This document shows, one piece after another, positions 1 to 8,140 of a stretch of 14,737 nucleotides of DNA. Source of the stretch: CAYVFM01 sp964546375 (lineage in GTDB: Bacteria > Gemmatimonadota > Gemmatimonadetes > Palauibacterales > Palauibacteraceae); NCBI GenBank assembly GCA_964546375.1, contig CAZJJO010000047.1, positions 1 through 14,737 on the forward strand. The letters are read 5' to 3'. The number at the start of each line of letters is the position of its first letter. The stretch's first letter is position 1. A model generated the notes under the pieces. It was not told where the DNA came from. It worked only from the letters and a program-made list of their open reading frames with translations, and ran no database searches. The position numbers and the translations under genes are program-made.

Positions 1-51
1 CGGGGCCGGGACCGGCGGCGCGCGGACCCGCCCCCGCGGCCGGAAGCCGCC

Positions 52-1347
<1,296 letters not shown>

Positions 1348-1415
1348 CGTCTCCGTCCGTTGGTGCTCCGGGCCCGCCCCGCGCGGCGGGACGGGCCGGA
1401 GGATTCGTGGCTCGC

Positions 1416-2330
1416 TCAGCCCTGCGCCGGCGGCGGGCCGCCCGGGCCGTCGATCACGTCGGCCGCCTCCAGCGACCGCTCCACCCGGTCGCGGCCCGAG
1501 CGGCCCAGGTCGCGCAGGGGCGACCGCACCGGCCCGCCCTCCAGGCCGAGCCGGTCGAGGCCGGCCTTCACGCCGGGCACGCCCAGCTTGCCGACCACCG
1601 CCCGGTGGAGCGAGCCGACCCGCTCCTGGAGCGCCCCGGCGCGGGCGTCGTCGTCCTCGCCCCAGGCCTCGATCAGCTCGCCGCAGGCGCCGGTGGCCAG
1701 CAGGCCCACGGCCACCACGCCGCCCGCCGCGCCCACCTCGAGGCCGCCGTACAGCAGGGTGCCCGCCCCCGCCAGCACCGACGCCCGGTCCCGGCACGCC
1801 TCCACCAGGTCGCCGAGCCGCCGGATCTCGCCCGAGGAGTCCTTGATCCCGGCCACGCTCTCGTGGCGGGCCAGCTCGGCCACCAGCTCCGGCTCCAGCC
1901 CCACCGGCACGTAGCGGGGGATGTGGTAGAGGATCACCGGCACGGGCGAGGCGTCGGCGACCCGGAGGAAGTGCTCGCGCACCGCCTCCCGGTCCATGGC
2001 GTCGGCGTAGTAGGCGGGCGGGCGCACCAGGACCGCGTCGGCCCCCTTGCGGGCCACCTCCCGGCACATCCGCACCGTGGCGCGGGTCGACTCGAGGCCG
2101 GTCCCCGCCACCACGAGCCGGCCGCCGGCGGCCTCGCGGGTCCACTCGACCAGCCGGAGCACCTCGATCTCGTCCAGCAGGGGGGCCTCGCCCGTCGAGC
2201 CGGCCACCACGAAGCCGTCCACCGGGCCGGCCCGCCAGCGGCGCAGGTTCGTCCGGAACGCCCCGGCGTCCACCTCCCCCTCCTCCTCGAAAGGGGTGGT
2301 GACCGGGAGGAAGAGCCCCTCGGGCCTCAG
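1416..2330 (-). CDS. DapA-family class I aldolase, HOGA1-like (4-hydroxy-2-oxoglutarate aldolase); probable CTG start
   Basis: Class I lyase of the dihydrodipicolinate synthase/N-acetylneuraminate lyase family. It shows the Schiff-base lysine in GIKDSSGE, the catalytic tyrosine in ILYHIP and the substrate loop GSTGE. The arginine that binds the substrate carboxylate in true DapA (the SRTG segment) is absent. Long blocks instead recall human HOGA1: GFVVAGSTGE, LAG.G.ESTRATV, VLYHIP, the AVGGV-like AAGGVVAVG, and GIPG-like GVPGVKAGLDRLG. The likely reaction is cleavage of 4-hydroxy-2-oxoglutarate to pyruvate and glyoxylate (inferred; another 2-keto-acid aldolase is possible). The first ordinary start codon is GTG 2273, but the conserved first strand GLFLPVTTPF is encoded before it. 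No ATG, GTG or TTG lies upstream in frame, so CTG 2330 is proposed: it overlaps the pilT stop as CTGA and has AGAGGGG six bases upstream. That gives 304 residues, near mature HOGA1 length. Confidence 0.85.
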   Translation of the reverse strand: MRPEGLFLPVTTPFEEEGEVDAGAFRTNLRRWRAGPVDGFVVAGSTGEAPLLDEIEVLRLVEWTREAAGGRLVVAGTGLESTRATVRMCREVARKGADAVLVRPPAYYADAMDREAVREHFLRVADASPVPVILYHIPRYVPVGLEPELVAELARHESVAGIKDSSGEIRRLGDLVEACRDRASVLAGAGTLLYGGLEVGAAGGVVAVGLLATGACGELIEAWGEDDDARAGALQERVGSLHRAVVGKLGVPGVKAGLDRLGLEGGPVRSPLRDLGRSGRDRVERSLEAADVIDGPGGPPPAQG

Positions 2331-3445
2331 AAGCCGCCCCTCTGGATGCCGCCGATCTCGCCGCCCCCCTCCCCCTCGCCGCCGGAGAGGGTCTCCATGA
2401 CCAGCTCGAAGTCGCTGGGGCTGGTGGCCGCCGCCTTGGCCGTCTCGTAGTCGACCATCTCCTCCTGGACCAGCTCCATCAGGTGCTGGTCGAACGTCTG
2501 CATCCCGTACTGGCGCTGGCCCTCCTCCATCAGCTCCTCGATGGCGCCGGCCCCTTCGCTGCGCCGGACGGCGTCACGGACGGCGCCGGTGAACCGGAGG
2601 ACCTCCACCACCGGTACCCGCCCCTCGCCGCCCTTCCGGACGATCAGCTTCTGGGAGACGATCGCCCGCATGCTGTCGGAGAGGCGCTCGCGGACGATCT
2701 CCTCGTCGTCGGACGGGAACATCGCCATGATGCGGCTCAGCGTCCCCAGGGCCGTGGCGGCGTGGAAGGTGGAGATGACGAGCTGGCCGGTCTCGGCGGC
2801 CTCCAGGGCGATGCCCAGGGTCTCGGGATCCCGCATCTCGCCGATGAGGATGACGTCCGGGTCCTGCCGCAGGGCGGTCCGGAGGCCGGTGCGGAAGGTC
2901 TCGGTGTCGCGGCCCACCTCCCGCTGGGTGATCGTCCCCTCCAGGTTCCGGTGCCGGAACTCGATCGGGTCCTCCAGGGTGATGACGTGCTTCTTCTGGT
3001 TCCGGTTGATGTAGTCCACCATGGCCGCCTGGGTGGTGCTCTTGCCGGAGCCGGTGGCCCCGGTGACCAGGATCAGCCCGTGCTCGTGCGAGGCGAGCTC
3101 CTCGAGGACCGTGGGCAGGCGGAGCTGCTCGAAGTCCGGGATCTCCCAGGGGATCACCCGCATCACGATCATCAGCGTGTCCCGCTGGCGCAGGATGTTC
3201 ACGCGGAAGCGGGCCAGGTCCTCCATGTCCCAGGCGAAGTCCCGGTCGGTGAGCTGGTCGATGCCGTCGCCGGCCTCCTCCTCGGGCAGCAGCTGGAGGG
3301 CGATCCGCCGGGTGTCCTCGGGCGTGAACGGCTTCTCCGACAGCTTGACCAGCTCGCCGTCGATGCGGGCCCGGAAGACGTCGCCGGCCTTGATCAGCAG
3401 CGACTGGGCCCCGCTCTCGACGGCGGCCTCCAGGAGCTGTTCCAC
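2327..3445 (-). CDS. PilT/PilU-type twitching motility ATPase
   Basis: Hexameric secretion-superfamily ATPase that would power retraction of type IV pili at the cytoplasmic face of the pilus base. The 372 residues show an N-terminal PAS-like region, Walker A GATGSGKST (129-137), the Asp-box/Walker region HVITLEDPIEF (153-163), Walker B DVILIGEMRD (197-206) and the His-box ISTFHAATA (224-232). The C-terminal MQTFDQHL block (315-322) is found in PilT and PilU. The AIRNLI motif of canonical PilT is degenerate (AVRDAVRR), so PilU or another paralog is as likely as PilT. The last 18 residues are a Gly/Glu-rich tail. The start is GTG 3445, with GGGAGG five bases upstream. No other pilus gene is in the window. 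The stop overlaps the proposed aldolase start. Confidence 0.93.
   Translation of the reverse strand: MEQLLEAAVESGAQSLLIKAGDVFRARIDGELVKLSEKPFTPEDTRRIALQLLPEEEAGDGIDQLTDRDFAWDMEDLARFRVNILRQRDTLMIVMRVIPWEIPDFEQLRLPTVLEELASHEHGLILVTGATGSGKSTTQAAMVDYINRNQKKHVITLEDPIEFRHRNLEGTITQREVGRDTETFRTGLRTALRQDPDVILIGEMRDPETLGIALEAAETGQLVISTFHAATALGTLSRIMAMFPSDDEEIVRERLSDSMRAIVSQKLIVRKGGEGRVPVVEVLRFTGAVRDAVRRSEGAGAIEELMEEGQRQYGMQTFDQHLMELVQEEMVDYETAKAAATSPSDFELVMETLSGGEGEGGGEIGGIQRGGF
2337..2343 (-). promoter_or_regulatory. Ribosome binding site supporting a CTG start for the aldolase
   Basis: On the minus strand these bases read AGAGGGG, inside the last codons of the pilT-like gene. They lie six bases before CTG 2330, the only plausible initiation codon that keeps the conserved N-terminal strand of the aldolase. 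By contrast, GTG 2273 would remove that strand. Initiation may be coupled to termination of the upstream gene through the CTGA overlap. Confidence 0.5.
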
Positions 3446-3450
3446 GGCAT

Positions 3451-3456
3451 CCTCCC
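3451..3456 (-). promoter_or_regulatory. Ribosome binding site fixing the GTG start of the PilT-like gene
   Basis: The minus strand reads GGGAGG here, five bases before GTG 3445. The open frame continues upstream as antisense of the dehydrogenase, so this site decides the start. The nearby ATG at 3450 is in another frame. Confidence 0.6.
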
Positions 3457-3507
3457 GGTTTCGGTCGCCGGCGCGCGTCGCGGTGGCCGGGGGCGATCGG
3501 CCGGAGC

Positions 3508-4542
3508 TCAGTAGCCCCGTTCCCTGTCCACCTCGTTGAGCAGCGGCTCGCCGGCTCGGTAGCGCCGGACGTTCTCCACGATCAGCTCCGTCTCCCGCTC
3601 CCAGAACCGGGGCGAGACCCCGCCGGTGTGGGGGGTGATCACGACCCGGTCCGTCTCCCACAGCGGGTGGTCGGGCGGGAGGGGCTCCTCGTCGAAGACG
3701 TCGAGCCCCGCGCCCCGGATCCGGCCCTCCCGGAGCGCCTCGACCAGGGCGTCCTCGTCGACCACCTCGCCCCGGGCCAGGTTGATCAACACCCCATCCT
3801 GTCCCATCCGGGACAGCTCCCGCAAGCCGATCAGCCCCTCGGTGGCGGGGGTGGCGGGCACCGAGAGGACCACGAAGTCGGCGGCCTCCAGCAGGGCGTC
3901 GATCCCGTCGGGCCCCAGCATGCGGTCCACCTCGGCGGGGGGCTCGCCGGAGGGGCTCCGCCGGGCCGCCACCACCCGCATCCCCAGGGCCGCCGCCTTC
4001 CGGCCCACCGCCGATCCCACCCCGCCGTAGCCGACCACCCCCACCGTCCGGCCGGCCAGCTCGCGGACGGGGCTGTCCCGGCCCGCTAGCTCCGGGTGGG
4101 CCCACCGGCCCTCCCGTCGGGCGGCCTCGGCCACGTCCAGCCCCCGGGCGAAGTGGAGCATCAGGGCCAGCGCGTGCTCGGCCATCGGCTCGGCGTGGAG
4201 ACCGGCCGAGTTGGTGAGCGTGACGTCGCTCGCGCGCAGCTCGGAGAAGAGGTCGACGCCGGCCGCCCCCGAGTGGATCCAGCGCAGGCGCCGGGCCGCC
4301 CGGAAGGCGTCGCGCGGGATCCCGAAGCCGCAGTAGACCTCGGCGTCGCGGATCTCCTCCAGCAGGCGGCCGGGCACCCGCCGGGCGCCGTCGCCGGCGA
4401 AGTAGCCCTCCTCCTCCAGGGCCACCCACTCCCAGCCCGGGCCCAGCGCGTCGCGGATCTCGCGGGCGCGCTCCGGCGGGAGCTGCCAGATTGGATACTC
4501 GGGGGCGTGCATCCAGACCAGGAACTTGCGGGTCCCCGTCAT
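3508..4542 (-). CDS. D-2-hydroxyacid dehydrogenase (glyoxylate/hydroxypyruvate reductase-like)
   Basis: NAD(P)-dependent dehydrogenase interconverting 2-oxo acids and D-2-hydroxy acids in the cytoplasm. The 344-residue protein has the split catalytic/nucleotide-binding arrangement: the Rossmann loop GYGGVG (171-176), the catalytic arginine in NLARGEVVDEDAL (Arg257), the glutamate in FDEEPLP (Glu286) and the histidine in TPHTGG (His305). After the second Rossmann strand come arginines (AARRS, about 193-196) rather than an aspartate, which suggests NADP(H), as in many glyoxylate/hydroxypyruvate reductases (inference). ATG 4542 gives a full-length N-terminal domain. It sits 82 bases downstream of the MgtC-like gene and 62 upstream of the PilT-like gene. 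The HOGA1-like aldolase two genes on would make glyoxylate, a plausible substrate. The exact substrate cannot be read from the sequence. Confidence 0.93.
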   Translation of the reverse strand: MTGTRKFLVWMHAPEYPIWQLPPERAREIRDALGPGWEWVALEEEGYFAGDGARRVPGRLLEEIRDAEVYCGFGIPRDAFRAARRLRWIHSGAAGVDLFSELRASDVTLTNSAGLHAEPMAEHALALMLHFARGLDVAEAARREGRWAHPELAGRDSPVRELAGRTVGVVGYGGVGSAVGRKAAALGMRVVAARRSPSGEPPAEVDRMLGPDGIDALLEAADFVVLSVPATPATEGLIGLRELSRMGQDGVLINLARGEVVDEDALVEALREGRIRGAGLDVFDEEPLPPDHPLWETDRVVITPHTGGVSPRFWERETELIVENVRRYRAGEPLLNEVDRERGY

Positions 4543-4624
4543 CGGCTCGCCCCGTCGGGCTCGCCGCCGACCCCGGGGCCCGCGGGCCGGCGGGCGGGTC
4601 GCCGGCGGAGGAGGCCGGGCGCCG

Positions 4625-5314
4625 TCACTCGATCCGCGCCCCCCGGACCCCCTCGCGCTCGGCCAGCCGCCCGAGCAGCTCGTCCTTCGCCCGCCGCTTG
4701 CCGCGGATGGCGTAGGTGAAGACCGCGCGGTCCTCCTCGCGCCGGTGGCCCAGCCGCTGGACCTCGAAGCCCAGCTCCTCCATCAGCCGCTCCACCTCGC
4801 CGATCCCGCCGTCGGGGTCCTGGAGGACCACCTCCAGGCTCCGCTCCGAGCGCTCGCGGATCACCCGCTCCTCGAACCAGCCCAGCCCGAAGAGCGTCAG
4901 CACCACCAGGACCGTGGCGCCGGTGGCCTCGACGTAGAGGCGCAGGCCCACGGTCATGCCGATGGCCGCCACGACCCAGAGCGTGGCCGCGGTGGTGAGG
5001 CCCAGCACGCTGCCGCGGGAGACCAGGATGGTGCCCGCGCCGATGAAGCCGATGCCCGAGACGATCTGGGCCGCGATCCGCGCGGGGTCGGCCCGGATCA
5101 GGTCGTGGGGGGCGAACTCGGCCGCCGCCAGCAGCGACAGCTCCGTGAGGAGGGCGGCGCCCACGCAGATGAGGATGTTCGTGCGGAGGCCCGCCGGCTT
5201 GCCCGAGTACTCGCGCTCGAGCCCGACGGCCGCCCCCAGCGCGGTGGCCAGCAGGAGGCGGCCCAGCAGGGGGAGCTGGAGGGTGAGGGCCCAGGACGGC
5301 AGCTCGACGGGCAC
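4625..5314 (-). CDS. MgtC/SapB family inner-membrane protein
   Basis: Integral membrane protein of the MgtC/SapB family, linked in other bacteria to Mg2+ limitation, F1Fo ATPase control and virulence. The 229 residues begin with about four to five hydrophobic segments (10-32, 44-66, 83-98, 104-125, 131-148). They carry the family signature GLEREYSGKPAGLRTN (31-46) and the QIVSGIGFIGAGTI block (83-96). Residues from about 158 form a soluble domain, comparable to the ACT-like C-terminal domain of longer MgtC proteins. The start is GTG 5314, with a perfect AGGAGG six bases before it. It follows trpS by 28 bases and is probably cotranscribed. I see no upstream leader of the kind that regulates Salmonella mgtC. 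The physiological role here is unknown. Confidence 0.92.
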   Translation of the reverse strand: MPVELPSWALTLQLPLLGRLLLATALGAAVGLEREYSGKPAGLRTNILICVGAALLTELSLLAAAEFAPHDLIRADPARIAAQIVSGIGFIGAGTILVSRGSVLGLTTAATLWVVAAIGMTVGLRLYVEATGATVLVVLTLFGLGWFEERVIRERSERSLEVVLQDPDGGIGEVERLMEELGFEVQRLGHRREEDRAVFTYAIRGKRRAKDELLGRLAEREGVRGARIE

Positions 5315-5342
5315 GCGGGCCTCCTCGGTCGGTGCGGGGGGC

Positions 5343-6359
5343 TCAGTCGGCCCGCACGGCGGCCGGGACCCGGCCGCGGCGCAGGCCCATCCGGTCGTAG
5401 GCCTCCTCCAGGGTCTCGCGGGCGATCTCCCGGCAGCGGTCGGCCCCGGCGGCCAGGATCTCCCGCACCCGGTCGGGGTCGGCCCGGAGCGACTCGGCGC
5501 GCTCCCGGATCGGGCCCAGGTCCTCGGCGATGTTCTCCGCCAGCCGGCCCTTGCACGCCACGCAGCCCAGCTCGGCCGTCTGGCAGCGGATCTCGATCTC
5601 CTCGCGCTCGGCCGGGTCGCCGAAGTGCTCGTGGAGCGCGTAGACGTTGCAGACGTTGGGATTCCCGGGATCGTCGCGCCGCACCCGGGCGGGGTCGGTC
5701 ACGGCCCGGCCCACGGTGGCCTTCAGCTCCTCCTCGTCGGCGATCATGGGGATCGTGTTCCCCTCCGACTTCGACATCTTCGAGGCCCCGTCCAGCCCCA
5801 GCACCCGCGGGCCGGTCCCGATCAGCGGCTCCGGCTCCGGGAACAGCTCCCCGTAGCGGGCGTTCCAGCGGCGGGCGATCTCGCGGGTGAGCTCCAGGTG
5901 CTGGAGCTGGTCCTCGCCCACCGGCACCCGCTGGCCGCGGTACAGCAGGATGTCGGCGGCCTGGAGCACGGGGTAGTTGAGCAGGCCCGCGTTCACCGAG
6001 TCCGTCCGCTCCGACTTCTCCTTGAACTGCGTCATCCGGGAGAGGTCGCCCAGCGGCGTGACGGTGTTGAGCAGCCAGGCCAGCTCGGCGTGCTCGGGCA
6101 CGTCCGACTGCACGAAGAGGGTGCAGCGCTCCGGGTCCAGCCCCGCCGCCAGCAGGGAGACCGCCAGCTCGAAGACCCGGTCGGGCATCTCGTCGGGCTC
6201 GTAGGGGACCGTGATGGCGTGCAGGTCGACGATGCAGTAGATGCAGTCGTAGTCGTCGATCAGCTCCACCCAGTTCCGGACCGCGCCCAGGTAGTTGCCC
6301 AGGTGCAGCTCGCCGGTGGGCTGGATGCCGCTGAAGACCCGCTCGCGTCCCTCGGCCAT
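5343..6359 (-). CDS. trpS: Tryptophanyl-tRNA synthetase
   Basis: Class Ic aminoacyl-tRNA synthetase charging tRNA-Trp with tryptophan using ATP. The 338-residue length is normal for bacteria. The HIGH-type motif is HLGN (19-22, in GIQPTGELHLGNYLGA) and the second signature is KMSKS (194-198). Other family blocks are VPVGEDQ.QHLELTREIARR (146-164) and CVACKGRLAENIAEDL (266-281). ATG 6359 begins the canonical N-terminus (MAEGRERVFSGIQPTG); the frame upstream is non-homologous. The ribosome site is weak (GGGG in CACGGGGTCG). It is the first gene of the minus-strand run, with a promoter candidate at 6425-6453 and a divergent phosphatase-family gene on the other side. Identification is secure. Confidence 0.97.
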   Translation of the reverse strand: MAEGRERVFSGIQPTGELHLGNYLGAVRNWVELIDDYDCIYCIVDLHAITVPYEPDEMPDRVFELAVSLLAAGLDPERCTLFVQSDVPEHAELAWLLNTVTPLGDLSRMTQFKEKSERTDSVNAGLLNYPVLQAADILLYRGQRVPVGEDQLQHLELTREIARRWNARYGELFPEPEPLIGTGPRVLGLDGASKMSKSEGNTIPMIADEEELKATVGRAVTDPARVRRDDPGNPNVCNVYALHEHFGDPAEREEIEIRCQTAELGCVACKGRLAENIAEDLGPIRERAESLRADPDRVREILAAGADRCREIARETLEEAYDRMGLRRGRVPAAVRAD

Positions 6360-6424
6360 CGACCCCGTGGATTCGTGGAAACCGCTGCCGCGCCGCCGGT
6401 TGAAGGCGCTCCGGACGGCGGTCC

Positions 6425-6453
6425 AAGTTAGGCCCGCCGTCGGAGGCGAGCAA
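6425..6453 (-). promoter_or_regulatory. Candidate promoter for the trpS-led run
   Basis: On the minus strand TTGCTC (6453-6448) is followed after 17 bases by TAACTT (6430-6425), about 59 bases before the trpS ATG allowing for a start about seven bases after the -10 element. Matches to sigma-70 consensus are only partial. However, the same TTGCTC hexamer and spacing recur ahead of the psp-like module at 13175-13203. It lies in the 111-base divergent intergenic region and overlaps the leader of the plus-strand gene. Confidence 0.42.
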
Positions 6454-6470
6454 GAGAGAAGAGGCCCGAT

Positions 6471-7478
6471 ATGCCGGACTTTCCGGGGACGAACGAGGAG
6501 GACGCCGCCCTGCTGGAGACGGCGGTCCGCGCCGCCGACGCCGCGGCCGAGGTCCACCGGGAGGCCGCCCCCGACCCCTCGCGCTCGGGCCGGGCCGAGA
6601 AGGGCCGGGCCGACTTCGTCACCGCCGTCGACCGCGAGGCCGAGCGGCGGATCGTGCGCACCCTGCTCGGCCGGTTCCCCGACCACGGCGTGCTGGCCGA
6701 GGAGGCGGCGGAGACCCGCGGCGGCGCCTGGCTGCGCGACCCCGCGGCCGGCGGCACCGACGCGCCCGCCGGCGGGGCCGGGACGGCCCGGGAGGAACGG
6801 GACGCCGACGGGACCGGAGCGGCGTCCGACCCGGCAGGGACGACCGGCGGGGCCGGGACGGCCGGCGGCGACGTCCCGCCCGTCCGCTGGATCGTCGACC
6901 CGCTGGACGGCACCACCAACTGGCTGCACGGCTATCCCGAGCACGCCGTCTCCATCGCGGCCGTCGACGACGACGGGCTCCGGGTCGGGGTGGTGCTGAA
7001 CTCGGCCACCGGCGAGCGCTTCGAGGCCGTCCGCGGCGCCGGCGCCCGGCGGGACGGCGAGCCGATCCGGACCTCGGCGGCCGACGAGCTGGAGCTGGCG
7101 CTGGTGGGCACCGGCTTCCCCTTCAAGAAGCCGGAGGTCATCGACGGCTACCTGGCCGCCCTGGGCCGGGTGCTGCGGGCCACCAGCGGCGTCCGCCGGG
7201 CCGGGGCGGCGGCGCTGGACCTGGCCGCCCTGGCCTGCGGTCGGCTCGACGCCTTCTTCGAGTTCTGGCTCATGCCCTGGGACGTGGCCGCCGGCGCCCT
7301 GATCGTCCGCGAGGCGGGCGGCGACTTCCGCCCGCTGGAGGTGGAGGGGATCGAGACCGGCCCCACGGTCGACCCGGGAGCCCCGGAGCTGAGGCCCGGC
7401 GCCTACGCGGCCTCGAACGGGCGCCTGCTGGAGCGGCTGCTGCCGCTGGTCCGGGGGGAGCGCGGACCCGACGCCTGA
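6471..7478 (+). CDS. Inositol monophosphatase-family phosphatase
   Basis: Mg2+-dependent sugar/inositol phosphate phosphatase of the IMPase superfamily (SuhB, CysQ and HisN relatives). Metal-binding and catalytic elements are intact: Glu77/Glu78 in VLAEEAAE, Asp143 and Asp146 in WIVDPLDGTTNW (140-151), and Asp271 in MPWDVAAGALIVREAGG (268-284). At 335 residues it is longer than the usual 260-280. The extra length sits at about residues 84-136, between the first metal glutamates and the DPLDGT motif, as a Gly/Ala/Asp/Thr-rich segment. ATG 6471 has AGAGG six bases upstream. It is divergent from trpS and convergent with the DUF4870-type gene. The substrate could be inositol-1-phosphate, histidinol phosphate or PAP; the sequence does not decide. 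Confidence 0.93.
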   Translation: MPDFPGTNEEDAALLETAVRAADAAAEVHREAAPDPSRSGRAEKGRADFVTAVDREAERRIVRTLLGRFPDHGVLAEEAAETRGGAWLRDPAAGGTDAPAGGAGTAREERDADGTGAASDPAGTTGGAGTAGGDVPPVRWIVDPLDGTTNWLHGYPEHAVSIAAVDDDGLRVGVVLNSATGERFEAVRGAGARRDGEPIRTSAADELELALVGTGFPFKKPEVIDGYLAALGRVLRATSGVRRAGAAALDLAALACGRLDAFFEFWLMPWDVAAGALIVREAGGDFRPLEVEGIETGPTVDPGAPELRPGAYAASNGRLLERLLPLVRGERGPDA

Positions 7479-7510
7479 GCAGGAGAGACACGGGATACGG
7501 GGGGGCGTCC

Positions 7511-7535
7511 GGCGCGCTGCCGGGCAGCGGGCGCC
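7511..7535. terminator. Hairpin between convergent genes, possible bidirectional terminator
   Basis: In the 61-base gap between two convergent genes, GGCGCGCTGC can pair with GCAGC-GG-GCGCC. This makes about 10 bp with a 2-base bulge and a CGG loop. The position suits a shared terminator, but neither side has a U-run, so intrinsic termination is uncertain. Confidence 0.35.
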
Positions 7536-7539
7536 GCCC

Positions 7540-7956
7540 TCAGATCGAGAGGCCGCCCTCCGCCTGCTCCCGGGCCCACGGGCCCACGACCGGGAGCTCC
7601 GGATCGTCGCCCCGGTAGGTCGTCACCATCAGGTAGATCCAGAGGGCGAACCCGCCCAGGCCCAGCACCAGCCCCGCCAGGATCGAGACGAGCCACCCGA
7701 TGACGGGCACCATGCCGATGACGGTCAGGGCGATCCACAGCCCGAAGCCCACCACCCCCAGCGCGATGGACTGGAGGGCGTGGAAGCGGACCGAGGGCCG
7801 GTCCTTCTCCAGCATCAGGAACAGGATCCCGGTGAACAGCCCCACCAGGTAACAGAGCGCCCCGGCGACGTTGGCCTCCAGGCCCGTCCCGGAGGACGCG
7901 CTCCCGGCGGCCGGGTCGGGGGCGGGACGATCGCGGCTCTCGGACGTCTCGCTCAT
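7540..7956 (-). CDS. DUF4870-type small membrane protein
   Basis: A 138-residue membrane protein. Residues 1-25 are a polar Ser/Pro/Asp-rich cytoplasmic tail. Hydrophobic segments follow at about 30-48, 63-82 and 86-111. The block NVAGALCYLVGLFTGILFLM, then EKDRPSVRFHALQS, matches the DUF4870 (Tic20-like fold) pattern, including the FHALQS turn. The C-terminal LPVVGPWAREQ is the usual P.(I/V)G..A ending. ATG 7956 has AAAGGAG five bases upstream, so the longer in-frame reading to 8118, which crosses a tandem repeat, is not used. The function of the family is unknown. Its 184-base upstream region carries the 20-bp tandem repeat at 8038-8077. Confidence 0.85.
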   Translation of the reverse strand: MSETSESRDRPAPDPAAGSASSGTGLEANVAGALCYLVGLFTGILFLMLEKDRPSVRFHALQSIALGVVGFGLWIALTVIGMVPVIGWLVSILAGLVLGLGGFALWIYLMVTTYRGDDPELPVVGPWAREQAEGGLSI

Positions 7957-8037
7957 GCCGTCTCCTTTTCGAGGGGCCCCGCCCCGGAGGGCGGAACGAG
8001 GGGGCCCGGCCCGCGGCGCGGTCCGCCGCCCGCCGGT

Positions 8038-8077
8038 GCCCGTTCGTCTCCAATATTGCCCATTCGTCTCCAATATA
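8038..8077. repeat. Two tandem 20-bp direct repeats upstream of the DUF4870-type gene
   Basis: GCCCGTTCGTCTCCAATATT (8038-8057) is followed immediately by GCCCATTCGTCTCCAATATA (8058-8077), 18 of 20 bases identical. The AT-rich ends stand out in this GC-rich DNA, and CAATATTG at 8051-8058 is a palindrome. On the minus strand they place TATATT and AATATT, both -10-like, about 80-120 bases before the ATG at 7956, but I see no convincing -35 for either. The 20-base period, near two helical turns, would suit a tandem operator. A recent slippage duplication is the plain alternative. Confidence 0.85.
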
Positions 8078-8140
8078 CCGCCGTGCCGCGTCCCGTGCTC
8101 GCCCGCCGGGCCCGACACCGCCCGCCCGGCGGTCCCCGCC

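Noticed and set aside
36..50. GCGGC-CGGAA-GCCGC hairpin just after the purA stop
   Set aside because: Only a 5-bp GC stem without a U-run, expected by chance at this GC content, and at the window edge.
1348..2145. N-terminal extension of purA to 2145
   Set aside because: The extension is a shifted-frame reading of the aldolase, Gly/Arg-rich and without homology; PurA starts at 1347.
1416..2330. Calling the aldolase dapA
   Set aside because: The carboxylate-binding arginine after the catalytic tyrosine is missing and the sequence pattern follows HOGA1; lysine biosynthesis is not supported.
3446..4429. N-terminal extension of the PilT-like ATPase to 4429
   Set aside because: It is out-of-frame dehydrogenase sequence; GTG 3445 has a good ribosome site and gives the family length.
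7957..8118. Extension of the DUF4870-type protein to 8118
   Set aside because: It would read through the tandem repeat and low-complexity DNA; ATG 7956 has a strong AAAGGAG at ideal spacing.
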